64,000 nucleotides of DNA, from contig CM060883.1 of assembly GCA_030762935.1 (NCBI GenBank), positions 90,712,001 to 90,776,000 on the forward strand. The letters are read 5' to 3'. The translations under genes and the position numbers were made by a program. The DNA is from Hymenopus coronatus. Lineage: Eukaryota; Arthropoda; Insecta; Mantodea; Hymenopodidae. The notes beneath the pieces are model-generated. The model searched no databases. It was not told where the DNA came from and was given only the letters and a program-made list of their open reading frames with translations. The first letter of the stretch is position 1, and each line of letters starts with the position of its first letter. This document shows positions 40,440 to 52,934 of this stretch, in pieces.

Positions 40440-40997
40440 AGTTCTTTGCAAGTGGAAGATGGATAAGGTTCACTAGCTGAAGCAATAGTCAAATGCTTTT
40501 AAAAGCTGGTCGCTAAATGATTGAAATTCGGCTCTCTTTGCATGGTGAGGCGTGTAACAAGAGAGATAAGAAGCGAACGGCGATTTCTTGTGTGATAAAA
40601 TCAGTATTATTTAAACTTTGAAACCCGTTTCAAGAAATATCTCGGAAATGGTGAACTCCAGAAATAAAATGTATATGAAAAATGCTGTTTTATAACTACA
40701 TCTACACTTTTTGCAGTACGATTGTGTCTATCTCTTACGGTTTATCAGCTATGCTAAACTCATCCAGAATGAAGATGTCTTCTAGAGGATATTCCCAAAA
40801 ATTCTAGATAGACCGGCTTTTCATATATCATGATCATTTCTTAAACATGTGGTATTTAAGTCAAAATCATTAGAGCAATTTTTGCTAAAATCAACATTTT
40901 CGAAAAATGTTCCCCATAAAGAGAGTAGTAGTTGGGGGATTTTCCTGAAAATCTTCGTTTATTATTTAACCCATTTTTCGTTTCTGAGTTTTGCTGT

Positions 40998-41067
<70 letters not shown>

Positions 41068-41110
41068 CCACGAAACACAGGCACTTTCACACACATTCAC
41101 ACACAAGGAA
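40440..41110 (-). repeat. 0.8-0.9-kb interspersed element, reverse copy E
   Basis: The same blocks in reverse complement (TCAAAATCATTAGAGCAATT; GGGGGATTTTCCTGAAAATC). The internal microsatellite has expanded into the (CA)n run. It probably begins at ~40190 with diverged ends. Confidence 0.7.
40999..41065. repeat. (CA)n microsatellite
   Basis: About 32 CA units inside reverse copy E. Confidence 0.95.
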
Positions 41111-41690
41111 GTTTTTCTAAATATCTTAGGTGTTTCATTCACATTCTCTGTCCCTTCTATTTTCAAGCTACTGTATAATAACTACTAAAACTATTTCTGC
41201 TAATGTATACAGATGAAAAAGCTTTTTTGTAAACACTGTTTTGCAGAATAGGTAGAGAAAGTAGTGTGTATGGAAAATATTTTTTTTTTCAGATATTTCG
41301 CGAGCTATGTTTCACATACGCTAATATAAAACATGTTAAAATTATTGCTTAGACTACCACAGTATTATGTTTGTGAAGTAACGGAAGGTGCAGATGTAAA
41401 ATGTGAGAACAGTAATAAAATAAACTATGACGCATTTGTAAATCGATAGAAATGATGTGATAGTTATCGTGCTGCTGAAAATGTTAACATTCGCTTTATC
41501 TTTGTCTCTCAGATAACGCACTTATTATTCCCGGAAGTCGCCGACGTTTTACAGAGCACCAATGAGCGCGTCACTTCAGACAGTGAATGGGTAGCAATCA
41601 CAAATGACAGAAAGACGTTAAGTACACGTGGAGTAAAATACACATCTTTGCTGTTTTTTCTCATTGATGTAGTTTTCTTGTGAACTTCAC
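41111..41690. other. No gene seen
   Basis: AT-rich sequence. At 41515-41600 composition changes (CCCGGAAGTCGCCGACG), which could mark the start of the LTR fragment that follows. Confidence 0.4.
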
Positions 41691-42840
41691 AGGTGCAAGT
41701 AGTGTTTACTCCGTATTCTTAAACATTTGGAGGCCTTGGGACGTATTTAGCTCTCATGCTAGACATAATAGTAAGAGTCAATAATCCAGCTAGTTTTAGT
41801 TACAACAGGAATTGGCTTAGACAGTTGTTAGTGGAGTTAGGGTTTCGCTTTCACGAGTTAAATAAGAAGCGCGTGATTATGGAATCAGAAGGATTGTTTT
41901 TGGCCTATGGGGCTGGTGGGGCTGGGCTGCGCAGCGACGACTGGTCCTCTCTCCAGCGTTGCAGCTGCTAAAGTCAACTCTCGATGCTCCTCGGCTATTG
42001 GTGGGCTCAGCGACGAGCGATTGAGACCTATTTATTTCTAGCTCTGGTATTTAGCTACGGTGATCTCCAGGGTGTGGTACAGGAATAAACTTAAATAACG
42101 TCGGCACTTTTCATTCAATCAAGGATTATTTCTCTTTTTCAAGCGATCCTGGCGCGATTGAGTTTCGGTAATTTCCCTCGAACAAGAGGGTAACGCGCAT
42201 AAAGGTAACTAAACTTTACGCGGCGACGAGTGCAACGGTTACGTGCAGAATTATTGTAGACACTTTAAATTTTCGCCGCAGCTTCCTTTCGCGAGACATT
42301 TATTTCAACTATGTGAATCACTGTAATAACTTTACTATGTTTATGAGTATTCTTGATTCGGGCATCACAAAGTCTGCGTGTAGTTACATTTCAACTACCT
42401 ATCACTATAATAACTTGACTAATTCGCGCATACCCTGTGTCGCAGGTTTCCCCTTGGAGTTACATCTCAACTGCGTGAAAATTGCGGCGAATACTCTATA
42501 TTTCTAACAAATTCTACCCACGTGCAAAACCCTCAACTCGTAATCTCATTAGCCCATTTTTGGCGCCGAAAGTGGCTTGGAGTGCGCTTCTGCCGTGACG
42601 TGATTAATTGTAATTGGTCAATGCGTCTTTCACGTGATTCTTGGCCTAAATTTCCTCGTGGTTCTCCGGTTTATGTCGCCTTCACATTGTCTTGCAGAGA
42701 CGTGACCACACAATAGCGTCTTTCCCCTCTTGCAATAGACAAAGAAATAGCGTAAACAACTGAATTCGTCGCTTGAGAACTCTCGGGTTGAAGTTAGAAA
42801 CGCTTTCCAGGAACAATCTCTCTGAACATCCAATATACAA
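41691..42840 (+). mobile_element. LTR retrotransposon fragment (LTR end, PBS, leader)
   Basis: AGGAATAAACTTAAAT gives a polyadenylation-type signal near 42080. The downstream string TTTTTGGCGCCGAAAGTGGC (around 42560) contains TGGCGCC, typical of a tRNA primer-binding site directly inside a 5' LTR. The stretch 42470-42840 is present again in reverse complement at about 44300-44690. No intact gag/pol follows. Confidence 0.6.
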
Positions 42841-43016
42841 TAAATACATGATATCTTACTTACTAATTAACCTAAACAATTTAATCAATTACAAATAGTG
42901 GTTATGCGTTTATTCACCTGGGCGATAATCCGTCTCAAGATGACCCAATTGGCAAAATGAAAAGATGAACTACCTATGTGAAGTCTTATCCTTTTTGCAA
43001 TTTTGTGATCCAACAG

Positions 43017-43083
<67 letters not shown>

Positions 43084-43650
43084 GTATCTCAAGCCCTCAA
43101 CTCTTTCTTTTGTCTGCGGTGCTATGAATGAATACTTAGGGTTTCAATTGTTTCCTTCTATCTCACCTCGCTCTTGGCTTTATGTTCACACATTTCTCAC
43201 TGTCTAATGGTACTTGGTCCCTCGTCTCTGCCACATCAGGTACATAGCGGATTGTTTACGTTAGGAGGTTATTAGCACCGGTACTGTCCAATGTATTCAC
43301 TCTTACTTTCAATAACCTGGCCATTCCGTTACTTAAGCCTGTCAAAACGGGTTATTTTCCCTTTCCTTCCGGGATCCGTACTTGTAAGCATTTACACATA
43401 TTGCCAACCTAACATTCAAGTTACATCTCAAATTCAGCACACTTATTGCTAGGCAAGCGCATAACAACTGCAGATAAAATACACAAAACTATCGCTTAAG
43501 CTAACATGAAACATAAATATAGGCACATATACATTAATCATTACAATTTCTCTTTCACTTCTTTTCTTTACATTATGCCTCGAGCTCTTTTATCATATAT
43601 CCTATTGCTCGAGATCAATTTCACATGGTTTTGAGTGTTGATACTCCAAA
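42841..43650. other. No gene seen; long (TA)n run
   Basis: Contains a pure TA microsatellite (43019-43081). The remainder is unassigned, possibly retroelement leader or gag debris. Confidence 0.6.
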
Positions 43651-43652
43651 AG

Positions 43653-44690
43653 TTATTCAAAAACATTTGCCATAAATGTCCGAAATTTTGATTTTTTTTC
43701 TATGGTTTGGCTGACCCACTGCGGTAATTTAAAGCAAAGGTCTTGGTTCACAACTAACATTTCGGAACTTTCTGGAACTCGTTTCAGCTTAAGGCATTTT
43801 TCCACGTCCGCGATATATTGCTTAGGGCAGTCTCCATTCTCCTCATCAAATCTAGCTATAACTTTGTCGTTTAGAGGATAATTAAGTCCTCCACAGACAG
43901 GTAAATGAGTATCAAAATTCTGCGAATTACAACAGGTTTTCGACTCTACAATGGGATGGGTTTGCCCGTCGGCATTATTTTTAGTCACATCATTTAAATT
44001 CACAACACACTACTTTGATTTTCACGGATAGATGAACTATTACCTGAAATATCATTTCCATTCTTACAAATTAAGTCTTTGAGAGACCCTCTCAAGTCAT
44101 TGACTTGACTCTCGACAACAACAATTCGAGATTCAATAGAGTGGCTACTTTTCTTTATTTATTCAATTTTGGCATCACTTATGTCTCGTTCATTAACGAT
44201 AGTTTCCTTAAATTCCTTTTCCATTAGCTTTAGTTCACCACCAAATCGAAATTCGAGTTGTTTATTTCCCTGCAAACAAGCATCCTTAACACCTTATTAT
44301 TGTATATTGGGTGTTCAGAGAGATTGTTCCTGGAAAGCGTTCCAAACGTCAACTGAGTTCTCAAGCGACGAATTCAGTTGTTTACGCCAGTTCTTTGTAT
44401 ATTGCAAGAGGGGAAAGATGATATTGTGTGGTCACGTCTCCGCAAGAGAAAGTAAAGGTGACATATAAACCGGTGAACCCCGAGGAAATTTAGGTCAAGA
44501 ATCACGTGAAAGACGCATTGACCAATTATAATTAATCACGTCACGGCAGAAGCGCATCCCAAGCCACTTTCGGCGCCAAAAATGGTCCAGTGAGATTACA
44601 AGTTGAGAGTTTTGGGCATGGGTAAAATTTGCTATAAGTATAGAGTATTCGCCGCAATTTTCAAGCAGTTGGAGTGTGAAGATTGGACGT
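43653..44690 (-). mobile_element. LTR retrotransposon fragment with degenerate gag-like ORF
   Basis: Reverse complement of the LTR-end/PBS/leader segment seen at 42470-42840 (44690-44300), followed leftwards by a gag-like coding remnant. The open part 44003-43653 has GGLNYPLNDKVIARFDEEN and YIADVEKCLKLKRVP, a layout suggestive of Gag. One or two frame breaks lie upstream of it. Its right border joins the middle of a LINE reverse-transcriptase frame at about 44690, so it inserted into the LINE or recombined with it. Confidence 0.55.
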
Positions 44691-45840
44691 AGGGGCGTTT
44701 TATAAAGCGAGATGCCTAGTTTCTGGTTTAGTATTGAATTTCGGTTGAGTAGCGGGTAAATTCTACTCAGTTGGACATTGGCTTTTCGTTTAATGACGTT
44801 TACATGATCCGCGAAGGTGAGTTTCGAGTGTAGCATAGCTCCTAGATATTTTACCTTGTCAGTCCATTTTATTGCTTCGACGTGAAGGTTAAGAGGGGCG
44901 TTTCTTATTGCGTGTTTTAGTCGCCTTGAAAAGAGGATTGCCTGGGTTTTGTCCGTGTTTACCTTGATGCGCCATTTATTGAGCCAGGGCTCAAGGTCGG
45001 CCAGAGCATCTTGGAGTCCTGTGGTTACCAATTCTGGTTTCCAGGATTGAGCCGCGATGACAGTGTCATCCGCGTAAATGGATAACTGTGTGTGGTTTGT
45101 TTTGGGAATATCATTGATGTATAAGTTAAATAGTGTCGGGCCGATTATATTTCCTTGTGGTACGCCTGCCCTGATTGGTCGGGCGTTGGAGGTCGTGTTT
45201 TTCGTGGTTACTGTAAAGCAGCGATATGTGAGATAGTGGGCTATCAGTTTAATCATACTGCCTTTAAAGTTCAGCTCCTGGAGCTTGTATACGAGGCCCG
45301 GGTTGAAAGCACTTGGATATCCAGGAATATTATCCCTGTTGATCTTTTCTGATTGAAGCCTTGAGTAATGTGTTCCCCTGTTCTGGTGTGTTTCAGGGTG
45401 CATGTGCCTTCAAGCCAAACTGCTCATGTATTAATATGTCATGTCGTTTTATGCGCGACGTTATTCGCTTGAGTACAACTTTTTCCGGGACTTTGCTGAT
45501 GGTTTTCAAGAGGAGTATATGCCTGTTGTTATTTGGGTTTTTCCTGTCTTTTCCTGGTTTCGCGAACATCAAAACTTTGGCAATTTTCCAGGGTGTCGGG
45601 AAATAACCATCCTGCAAGCAGTAGTTGCATATGTTAGCTGTTGCAGTTAGCCGTGAGGATACAGATTCAGCATAAATATCATTCCTGACGAGCATCATAA
45701 TGCCCCCATGTTCTGGTACACCCTCTTCCGACGATAAATAACGCCTTATAGAAGAGTAGTGCCTGAATTTAGTGTTGTTTTGTGAACGGAGCTTTATCTC
45801 TTTTAAGCAGGTAACCAAAGGTTGATTCTGGTTGAACAAT
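44690..45840 (-). pseudogene. Jockey-like LINE: endonuclease remnant and reverse transcriptase
   Basis: Reverse transcriptase features on the minus strand are PTPWKIAKVLMFAKPGKD, then (after a break near 45390) GVPQGNIIGPTLFNLYINDI, the catalytic YADD in LSIYADDTVIAAQ, and NTDKTQAILFSRR. Upstream, LRSQNNTKFRHY and GGIMMLVRNDIY look like an endonuclease domain piece fused to the RT by deletion. The 3' end is cut by the LTR fragment after LYKTPLRPIF. At least one frameshift. A dead non-LTR retrotransposon. Confidence 0.85.
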
Positions 45841-46481
45841 AATTAGGGTTCTCGGCATTGTGGTTTAATACCGTGTATATTCCACTCTAGGGCAAGGTTC
45901 TAAATTGAAAGACGTTTCTGCATATTGGGTTGTACCGGTCGATTTAATTTATTCCTTTTCGCCGTTAGACTAACGTTTTTTTCAGGAGCGCGATCCTAAC
46001 GCTTACACATTATTCATCTGTTAGTGAGGGTACAATTCTCCTGTTTCATTTTCTTCTCGGGGAGAACCCCTGTCCAATAGAAAATTTCTGTTCGAGAACC
46101 ACGAACCGATTAGAGGTCCTGATCGGCGAAGATGGTGGTGACCAATTTATGCCCCTTCCCCCAGAAGGTTCCTCAGAAGAGATATGTTGAGTGCAACATG
46201 TGCTTTTCCTTCCCTTAGATGTTTTGGGAGGATACTTTCAGGTAGTCAAAGCGGACATAACTGGTCTTGAAAGTTTCCGATGGTACAGAGTACGCGATAT
46301 GCTGGTCTTAATGCCCAAGGTCGAAGGTTTGGGTGAGTTTGTCTAGACTATTGGAGTATTTCGCGGACGTGGAATCCGATATAGACGTGAATGATGAGGA
46401 TCTTGTTAGTGGCCTGGCTACGAGAATTTTTTCTGCAATATTGGCCACGTTTTGCAATTTCCCATTTCGGTACTGGTTTAG
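45841..46481. other. Probable LINE-internal debris
   Basis: Lies between the LINE ORF1 and ORF2 remnants on the same strand and so is probably degraded LINE sequence. No clear frame is seen. Confidence 0.4.
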
Positions 46482-46591
46482 CTACAACCGAGCTATAGTA
46501 CCAGACTGCGAGGCAGAGTTTTGGCGGATTCGCAGGAGTTTCCGGGATTCTGAGAAAGACATTTTCTCTCTCACCCGTATCTCCTGGATCG

Positions 46592-46629
<38 letters not shown>

Positions 46630-46913
46630 AAACGGGGATAGTCGCGGAAGCTAGAGGGATGTTCTCCACCGCAGTTAACATAACATAGAGTTGATGTACA
46701 ACCTCCATCGTGCGTGACATCGCCAGATTTGGCGCTTGTAAACCGATCACTACAAAACTCACTAGTGTTCCCAAAGCATTGACATTTGTAGTATCGGAGC
46801 GGGTTTGGGATGTATGACCTAACTTCAATGGCTTCGTACCTTGTCTTAATCCCTTGGGGAAAATCTAACGGGCCTTGTTCCGCAAGATTTCCCTGAATCT
46901 CCTCATTGGACAA
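46482..46913 (-). pseudogene. LINE ORF1 remnant with zinc knuckles
   Basis: The frame reads VRSYIPNPLRYYKCQCFGNT then SEFC, FTSAKSGDVTHDGGC and CYVNCGGEHPSSFRDYP. This is the CCHC-knuckle region of a jockey-type ORF1 (Gag-like) protein with two cysteines replaced. It lies upstream of the RT on the same strand, so both belong to one decayed LINE. A (CT)n run at 46600-46627 interrupts the 3' part. Confidence 0.75.
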
Positions 46914-48125
46914 ACCGTGACAACGCCGGGCGAGGAGTTCAAAGTATTGTATATATCGACCTTAACAGGATAATTGCCCAATAATAATTTGGCTACCTGG
47001 GATGCTGATATTGCTTCAATCAGGAGTGTGTACACGTCTTTACTAGAATAGTTATATTATCTAGGCCTTTTTTGTATTGTAAATGGGCTAACCGATCTAA
47101 ACCAATCTAACCGATTTCCTTCCTCTGTCCTATGTATTACCAAGTAGTGAGAACAATTGGATTCCACTATTTCCTTTCTATGCATCAACTTTTGTTTTGG
47201 TTTGTTTTAGCCATATGAAACGGTTCGAGTTCATCCCCCTATCCAACGAGGGGTCATCTTCGCTATAGAAGATATAGCGGGCTCGCCTCCCCTCACTCTA
47301 GAATTAGGTGCAATACCTATTGACTAGGGGTGGGTTAGTCCCTAGCCTCCAGTTTAGGTGAAGCAGAAACCAAAGTGCTGTATTAGGCTGTGCACCACCC
47401 CCCCAGACATTGAAGAACAGAATCCCAGGCTGAGATACCAGGATAGCCCTCTCCACAGACACGGACGGGTCTATGTGAGTGAGCGTTTTGACTGACTCCC
47501 TCACTATTCAAAGGAATAAATTGGGGTTGACTTAGGACCCCGGGAGCGCCAAACCCGTATTTATTGTAGTAAGCCCCGGAGGGGCTGGTCAGTTCCAAAT
47601 AAAATGCACATATAATACACAATATACAGTGTGTATATTCTACACATAACAAAAACGGTGTGCTTCAACGAGATTTGTATTTTTGTACAGTAACATTTTG
47701 TCTATTACTGTTCACCAGTTGTGCAAGAGCTATTCAGAATGAGAAGTAGGTACTTATTTCCAGAAAATTTATCATATACATTTATTTTGTGCCAAAAATA
47801 TATAAAACATAATTGACATTTCATTAAAACCGTTAGAAGCAATTATGGGAAAAATTAAAATGTACCAATATAAAGGATAATTTGGGATGGGGTATATTTT
47901 CTTGAAAATTTTGTGTCCCATCCCACTTAACTACAATTTTGTATCTATCCGACTTTTCGTTAAGAGTTATGTTGTTCAAGCACACACGGACCTCTCATGT
48001 CACATGAACTACCCTATCTATCTTACAACAAATTATTCTTATAAACGCATATTCTTTTATCTAATTCTCCGTACAAAGATAAAGTGGGTGTCATCACACC
48101 AGCTATGCTTTTGCTGTAAGGGATA
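46914..48125. other. Unassigned, includes a dispersed 70-bp repeat
   Basis: The string around 47036-47098 (ACTAGAATAGTTATATTATC, TAGGCCTTTTTTGTATTGTA, AATGGGCTAACCGAT) recurs at 48735-48797. The stretch 47180-47600 is GC-richer and may be a non-autonomous retroelement. No gene is supported. Confidence 0.5.
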
Positions 48126-48542
48126 TACGAGGGCGATACAAAAAGTAACGAACGTTTTGGCAAAACTAAATAATAATAAAAGATATGATCACAAAATGTT
48201 ATTTATAAAGTTACACTACCTTACTCTGTTTCTCAAAGTAATCACTATTACTATCAAGGTATTTATTGTCACGTCATGTATTTCAAGCCTAGTTATACTT
48301 TTCCACCGCTAAACATCTGAGCCAAGGTGTTGAGGTTTTCACCGGTAGTGAAAAATGTTTCCACTCAAAAAGCCTTGTATAGTGAAAGAAGTGAAATACC
48401 GGCTTTTCTGAATTCTTTCACCAACATTTGCTTTCAATTCCTCGGTTGATGAACGTTTTGCATTATCACAATATACCTGCTGATATTTTTCTTCATTATT
48501 TAGTTCTGCATATCGTTAGTTGCTTTCTGGATTGCTCTCGTA
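48126..48542 (+). mobile_element. Mariner-like element, internally deleted (copy 4, 417 bp)
   Basis: The best-preserved termini: TACGAGGGCGATACAAAAAG at the left and TTGCTTTCTGGATTGCTCTCGTA at the right. TA dinucleotides flank each end as expected for the family. Only fragments of the transposase region remain. Confidence 0.75.
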
Positions 48543-49324
48543 TAATGTTGTTTGTTCTTTCTACACATTTAAATTCGGAACTTTTTCTCCGTTAATTTCG
48601 ATGCTAAATTTAAATTGTTCTACTATATGCCTGGTAGCAGAAGAACTTTTACATTTTATCCAAAAATGTATTACCGAAATTTGAGCAGAAATACACAAAG
48701 GGCCCCTAAATCAAAAACATATTTTACTGGGTGAGCGTTTTTACTAGAATAGTTATACTATCTAGGCCTTTTTTGTATTGTAAATGGGCTAACCGATGTT
48801 TAAAATCTGATTTTTAATGTATTTCTTTTCTGTTGTCCATAATAACCTAATGTTTCCAAACTCTTGGAAGGTAGTGCAAATACATACATAATACATAAAT
48901 ACACACACACATATCTATATATACTCACATTGACATTCTGTAAGTATACTTACCTATTTCTGACGTTAACAGTTGCACTTTCCCCATGTATTGTTTGAGC
49001 TTATTAAACATTTAGAAAACATGCAACAATGCAGCCCTCTCTTGACTCAATCCTGAAGCAATAATTATATTTATCCATGTTTGTTTTTGTGTTGTCGATA
49101 GCCCTCTTGGTAAGAGCGCGTCTTTTTCCGTTATTGTGTGTTTTCATTTAATACTCCGTGGTTTCTTTTAGTAAAATATAGATTATCGTAACGGTTGTAT
49201 TTTCTCGTCAGTAAAGGCATTTATTGACGAAATGTTTGATTTTGAATAAATAAATTATTTTGGCACCGTAATTTTTATTTCAGTAACCAGGTAAAATTTT
49301 AACCTTGATTCATTTCGCCTCAAT
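48543..49324. other. No gene seen; fragment of 0.9-kb element
   Basis: 48640-48720 resembles the 5' block of the 0.8-0.9-kb element (ATCCAAAAATGTATTACCG, GAGCAGAAATACAC). The rest is AT-rich. Confidence 0.4.
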
Positions 49325-52300
49325 TCTGTCATATAACTAATTCTCCTGCTAACCTCACCAGGGAAGGCGGTTTTGTGATATAACTCATTCTCCTGCTAAC
49401 CTGGTCAGGGAAGGAGGTTCAGTGATATAACTCATTCTCCTGCTGACCTCGAGGGGAAGGAGGTTCTGTGATATAACTAATTCTCCTGCTGACCTCGTCC
49501 GGAAAGGAGGTTCTGTGAAATAAATAATTCTGCTGCTGACCTCGTCAGGGAAGCAGGTTCTGTGATATAACTAATTCTGCTGACCTCGTCGGGGAAGGAG
49601 GTTCTGTGATATAACTCATTCTCCTGCTGACCTCGAGGGAAAGGAGGTTCTGTGATATAACTATTCTCCTGTTGACCTCGTCAGGAAGGAGCTTCTGTGA
49701 AATAAATAATTCTCCTGCTGACCTCTTCAGGTAAGAAGGTTCTGGGATACAACTAATTCTGTTGACCTCGTCGGGGAAGGAGGTTCAGTGATGTAACCAA
49801 TTCAGCTGCTGACCTCGCCAGGGAAGGAGCTTCTGTGATAAAACTAATTCTCCTGCAGATCTCGCCAGGGAAAGAGGTTCTATGATATAGTTAATTCTAC
49901 ATCTGTCCTCGTCGGGGAAGGTGGTTCTGTGATATAACTAATACTGTTGACTTCGTCGGGGAAGGAGGATCTATATTATATTAATTAATTCTCCTTCTGA
50001 CCTCGCCAGGGAATGAGGCTCTGTCATATACCTCATTCTTCTGCTGACCTCGCCAGGGAAATGGTTCTGTGTTATAACTATTTATCCTTTTACCACGCCA
50101 GGGAAATAGGTTATGTGTATAACTAATTCTCCTTCTGACCTCGTCAGGGGAGGAGGTTCTGTGATATAATTAATTCTCCTTCTGACCTCGTCAGGGAAGG
50201 AGGTTTTGTGATATAATTAATTCTCCTTCTGACCTCGTCAGAGAAGGAAGCTTTGTGATATAATTAATTCTCCCGCTGACCTCGTCAGGGAAGGGGGTTT
50301 TGTGATATAACTAATACTCCTGCTGACCTAGCCAGGGAAGGAGGTTCTGTGAAATAACTAATTCTCCTGGTGACCTCGCCAAGGAAGGAGGTTCTGTGAT
50401 TTAAATAATTCTCCGGCTGACCTCGTCAGGGAAAGGAGGTTCTATAATATAACTAATTCTCCTGCTGACTTCGTCAGGGGAGGAACTTCTGTGATATAAC
50501 TAATTCTCCTGGTAACCTCACCAGGGAAAGAGGTTCTGTGATATAACTAATTCTCCTGCTGACAACACCAGGGAAATAGGTTCTATGAAATAATTAATTA
50601 TCCTCCTAACCTCGTCAGAGAAGGAGGTTCTGTGATATAACTAATTCTCCTTCCTACTTCGTCAGGGGAGGAGGTTGTGTGATATATCTAATTCTCCCGC
50701 TGACCTCGTCAGGGAAGGGGGTTCTGTGATATAACTAATACTCCCGCTCACCTAGCCAGGGAAGGGGGTTCTGTGATATAACTAATTCTCCTGCTGACTT
50801 CGTCAGGGAAGGAGGTTCTGTGGCATAGCTAATTCTCCTACTGTCCTCGTCGGGGAAGGAGGTTCTGCGATATAACTAGTTCTCCTTCTGACCTCGTCAG
50901 GGGAGGAGGTTCTGTGATATAACTAATTCTCTTGCTGACCTCGCCAGGAAAGGGGGTTTTGTGATATAACAAATTTTCCTTCTGACCACGTTAGGGGAGG
51001 ATTTTTTGTGATATTACTAACTCTGCTTCTGGGGAGGAGATTCTGTGATATAACTAATTCTCCTTCTGTATTCGTCAGGGGAGGAGGTTCTGTGATATAA
51101 CTAATTCTCCTGCTGACCTTGGCAGGGAAGGAGGTTCTGTGTATAACTAATTCTCCTGCTGACCTCGCCAGGGAAATAGGTTCTGTGATGTAACTAATTC
51201 TCAGGCTGACCTCGTCGGGGAAGGAGTTTCTGTGATATAACAAATTCTCCTGCTGACCTCGCCAGAGAAATAGGCTTTGTGAAATAAATAATTCTCCTGC
51301 TGACCTCGTCGGGGAAGAAGGTTCTGTGATATAACTAATTCTCCTGCTGACCTCGCCAGGGAAGGGGGTTCTGTGATATAACTAATTCTCCTTCTGACCT
51401 CGCCAGGGAAATAGGCTTTGTGAAATAACTAATTCTCCTGCTGACCTCGTCGGGGAAGAAGGTTCTGTGATATAACTAATTCTCCTGCTGACCTCGCCAG
51501 GGAAGGGGGCTCTGTGATATAACTAATTCTCCTTCTGACCTCGCCAGGGAAATAGGCTTTGTGAAATAACTAATTCTCCTGCTGACCTCGTCGGGGAAGA
51601 AGGTTCTGTGATATAACTAATTCTCCTGCTGACCTTGCCAGGGAAGGGGGCTCTGTGATATAACTAATTCTCCTTCTGACCTTGGCAGGGTAATAGGTTC
51701 TGTGATATAACTAATTCTCATGCTGACCACGCCAGGGAAGGGGGCTATGTGATGTAACTAATTCTCCTTCTGACCTTGGCAGGGTAGTAGGTTCTGTGAT
51801 ATAACTAATTCTCCTGCTGACCTCGCCAGGGAAGGGGGCTCTGTGATATAACTAACTCTCCTTCTGACCTTGGCAGGGTAATAGGTTCTGTGATATAACT
51901 AATTCTCCTCCTGACCTCGCCAGGGGAGGAGGTTCTGTGATATAACTAATTCTGCTGCTGACCTCGCCAGGGGAGGAGGTTCTGTGATATAACTAATTCT
52001 CCTGCTGACCTCACCAGGGGAGGAGGTTCTGTGATATAACTAATTCTCCTGCTGACCTCACCAGGGGAGGAGGTTCTGTGATATAACTAATTCTCCTCCT
52101 GACCTCGCCAGGGGAGGAGGTTCTGTGATATAACTAATTCTCCTGCTGACCTCGCCAGGGGAGGAGGTTCTGTGATATAACTAATTCTCCTGCTGACCTC
52201 ACCAGGGATGAAGTTACTGTGATATATCTAATTATCCTGCTGACCTCACCTGGGAAGTAGGTTCTTAGATATAGCTAATTCTCCTGCTGACCTTGCCAGG

Positions 52301-52400
52301 GAAATAGGTACTGTGATGTAAATAATTCTCCTGCTGACCGCAGCAGGGAAATATGTTCTTTGATATAACTAATTCCTATGCTGACCTCGCCAGGGAAGGA
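49325..52400. repeat. 47-bp minisatellite array, ~65 copies
   Basis: The unit contains GATATAACTAATTCTCCTGC, TGACCTCGCCAGGG and AAGGAGGTTCTGT. Units diverge at the left and become homogeneous towards 51240-52190. Between 51260 and 51700 a three-unit block (~141 bp, marked by AAATAGGCTTTGTGAAATAA) is repeated about three times, a higher-order pattern. No spacers and no coding. Confidence 0.95.
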
Positions 52401-52934
52401 AGTCAATTCTGCGTGATGATTCTTCTTCGATATACTTCGTCGGGGAAGAAGACTAATTCTATAACAGAGTTATTTCTTTCATGTTTTGCGCCAGAAGAAA
52501 AATTATTAGTGATAATCGACGAGTTAATTGATAATTTCCGGGGAATTAAATAAATTATTGTCTGGAATATTTTTGTCGAAGCGAGAGAGGAACAGAATAA
52601 CTTGAAAGGAAAAACAAAAACTAAGTTGAGCGTTTCGACCTAACTAACTCATTGTGCTGCAATTATAATTTTGAATTATAAACGATTCAGTGTGCTCCAA
52701 AAATTCAACTATATTTTCTGTTGAAATTCTTTGATGTTGGAAACTAATGAAGATTGTTTGAAAGGTAATGTTATTCCTTGGTATGCAATTCTTGCACCAC
52801 TGAACGTCCTGAGAAGGAAGAGATCTCGAGAAGTGCTCTGCGGACGAGCTGCGCCAGTCGACTGCTGACCAGCCAAGCTTACTGCAACAACCCTCTTAGA
52901 CTAACAGTAAGCAGAACAACCGACTGATTTTTAC
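52401..52934. other. No gene seen
   Basis: The right edge of the minisatellite decays into related words (GTCGGGGAAGAAGACTAATTCT). The remainder is unassigned. Confidence 0.5.

Noticed and set aside
40849..41188. Several overlapping ORFs with long His-Thr or Cys-Val runs
   Set aside because: Products of the (CA)n microsatellite.
42965..43207. ORF with a long Ile-Tyr run
   Set aside because: Translation of the (TA)n microsatellite.
47304..47652. Overlapping minus-strand ORFs near 47.4 kb
   Set aside because: No motif, no start context and no similarity. The GC-richer stretch alone explains the open frames.
49325..52400. CRISPR-like array
   Set aside because: Regular ~47-bp units, but the whole period is repeated with no unique spacers. 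It is an ordinary minisatellite in a eukaryotic genome.
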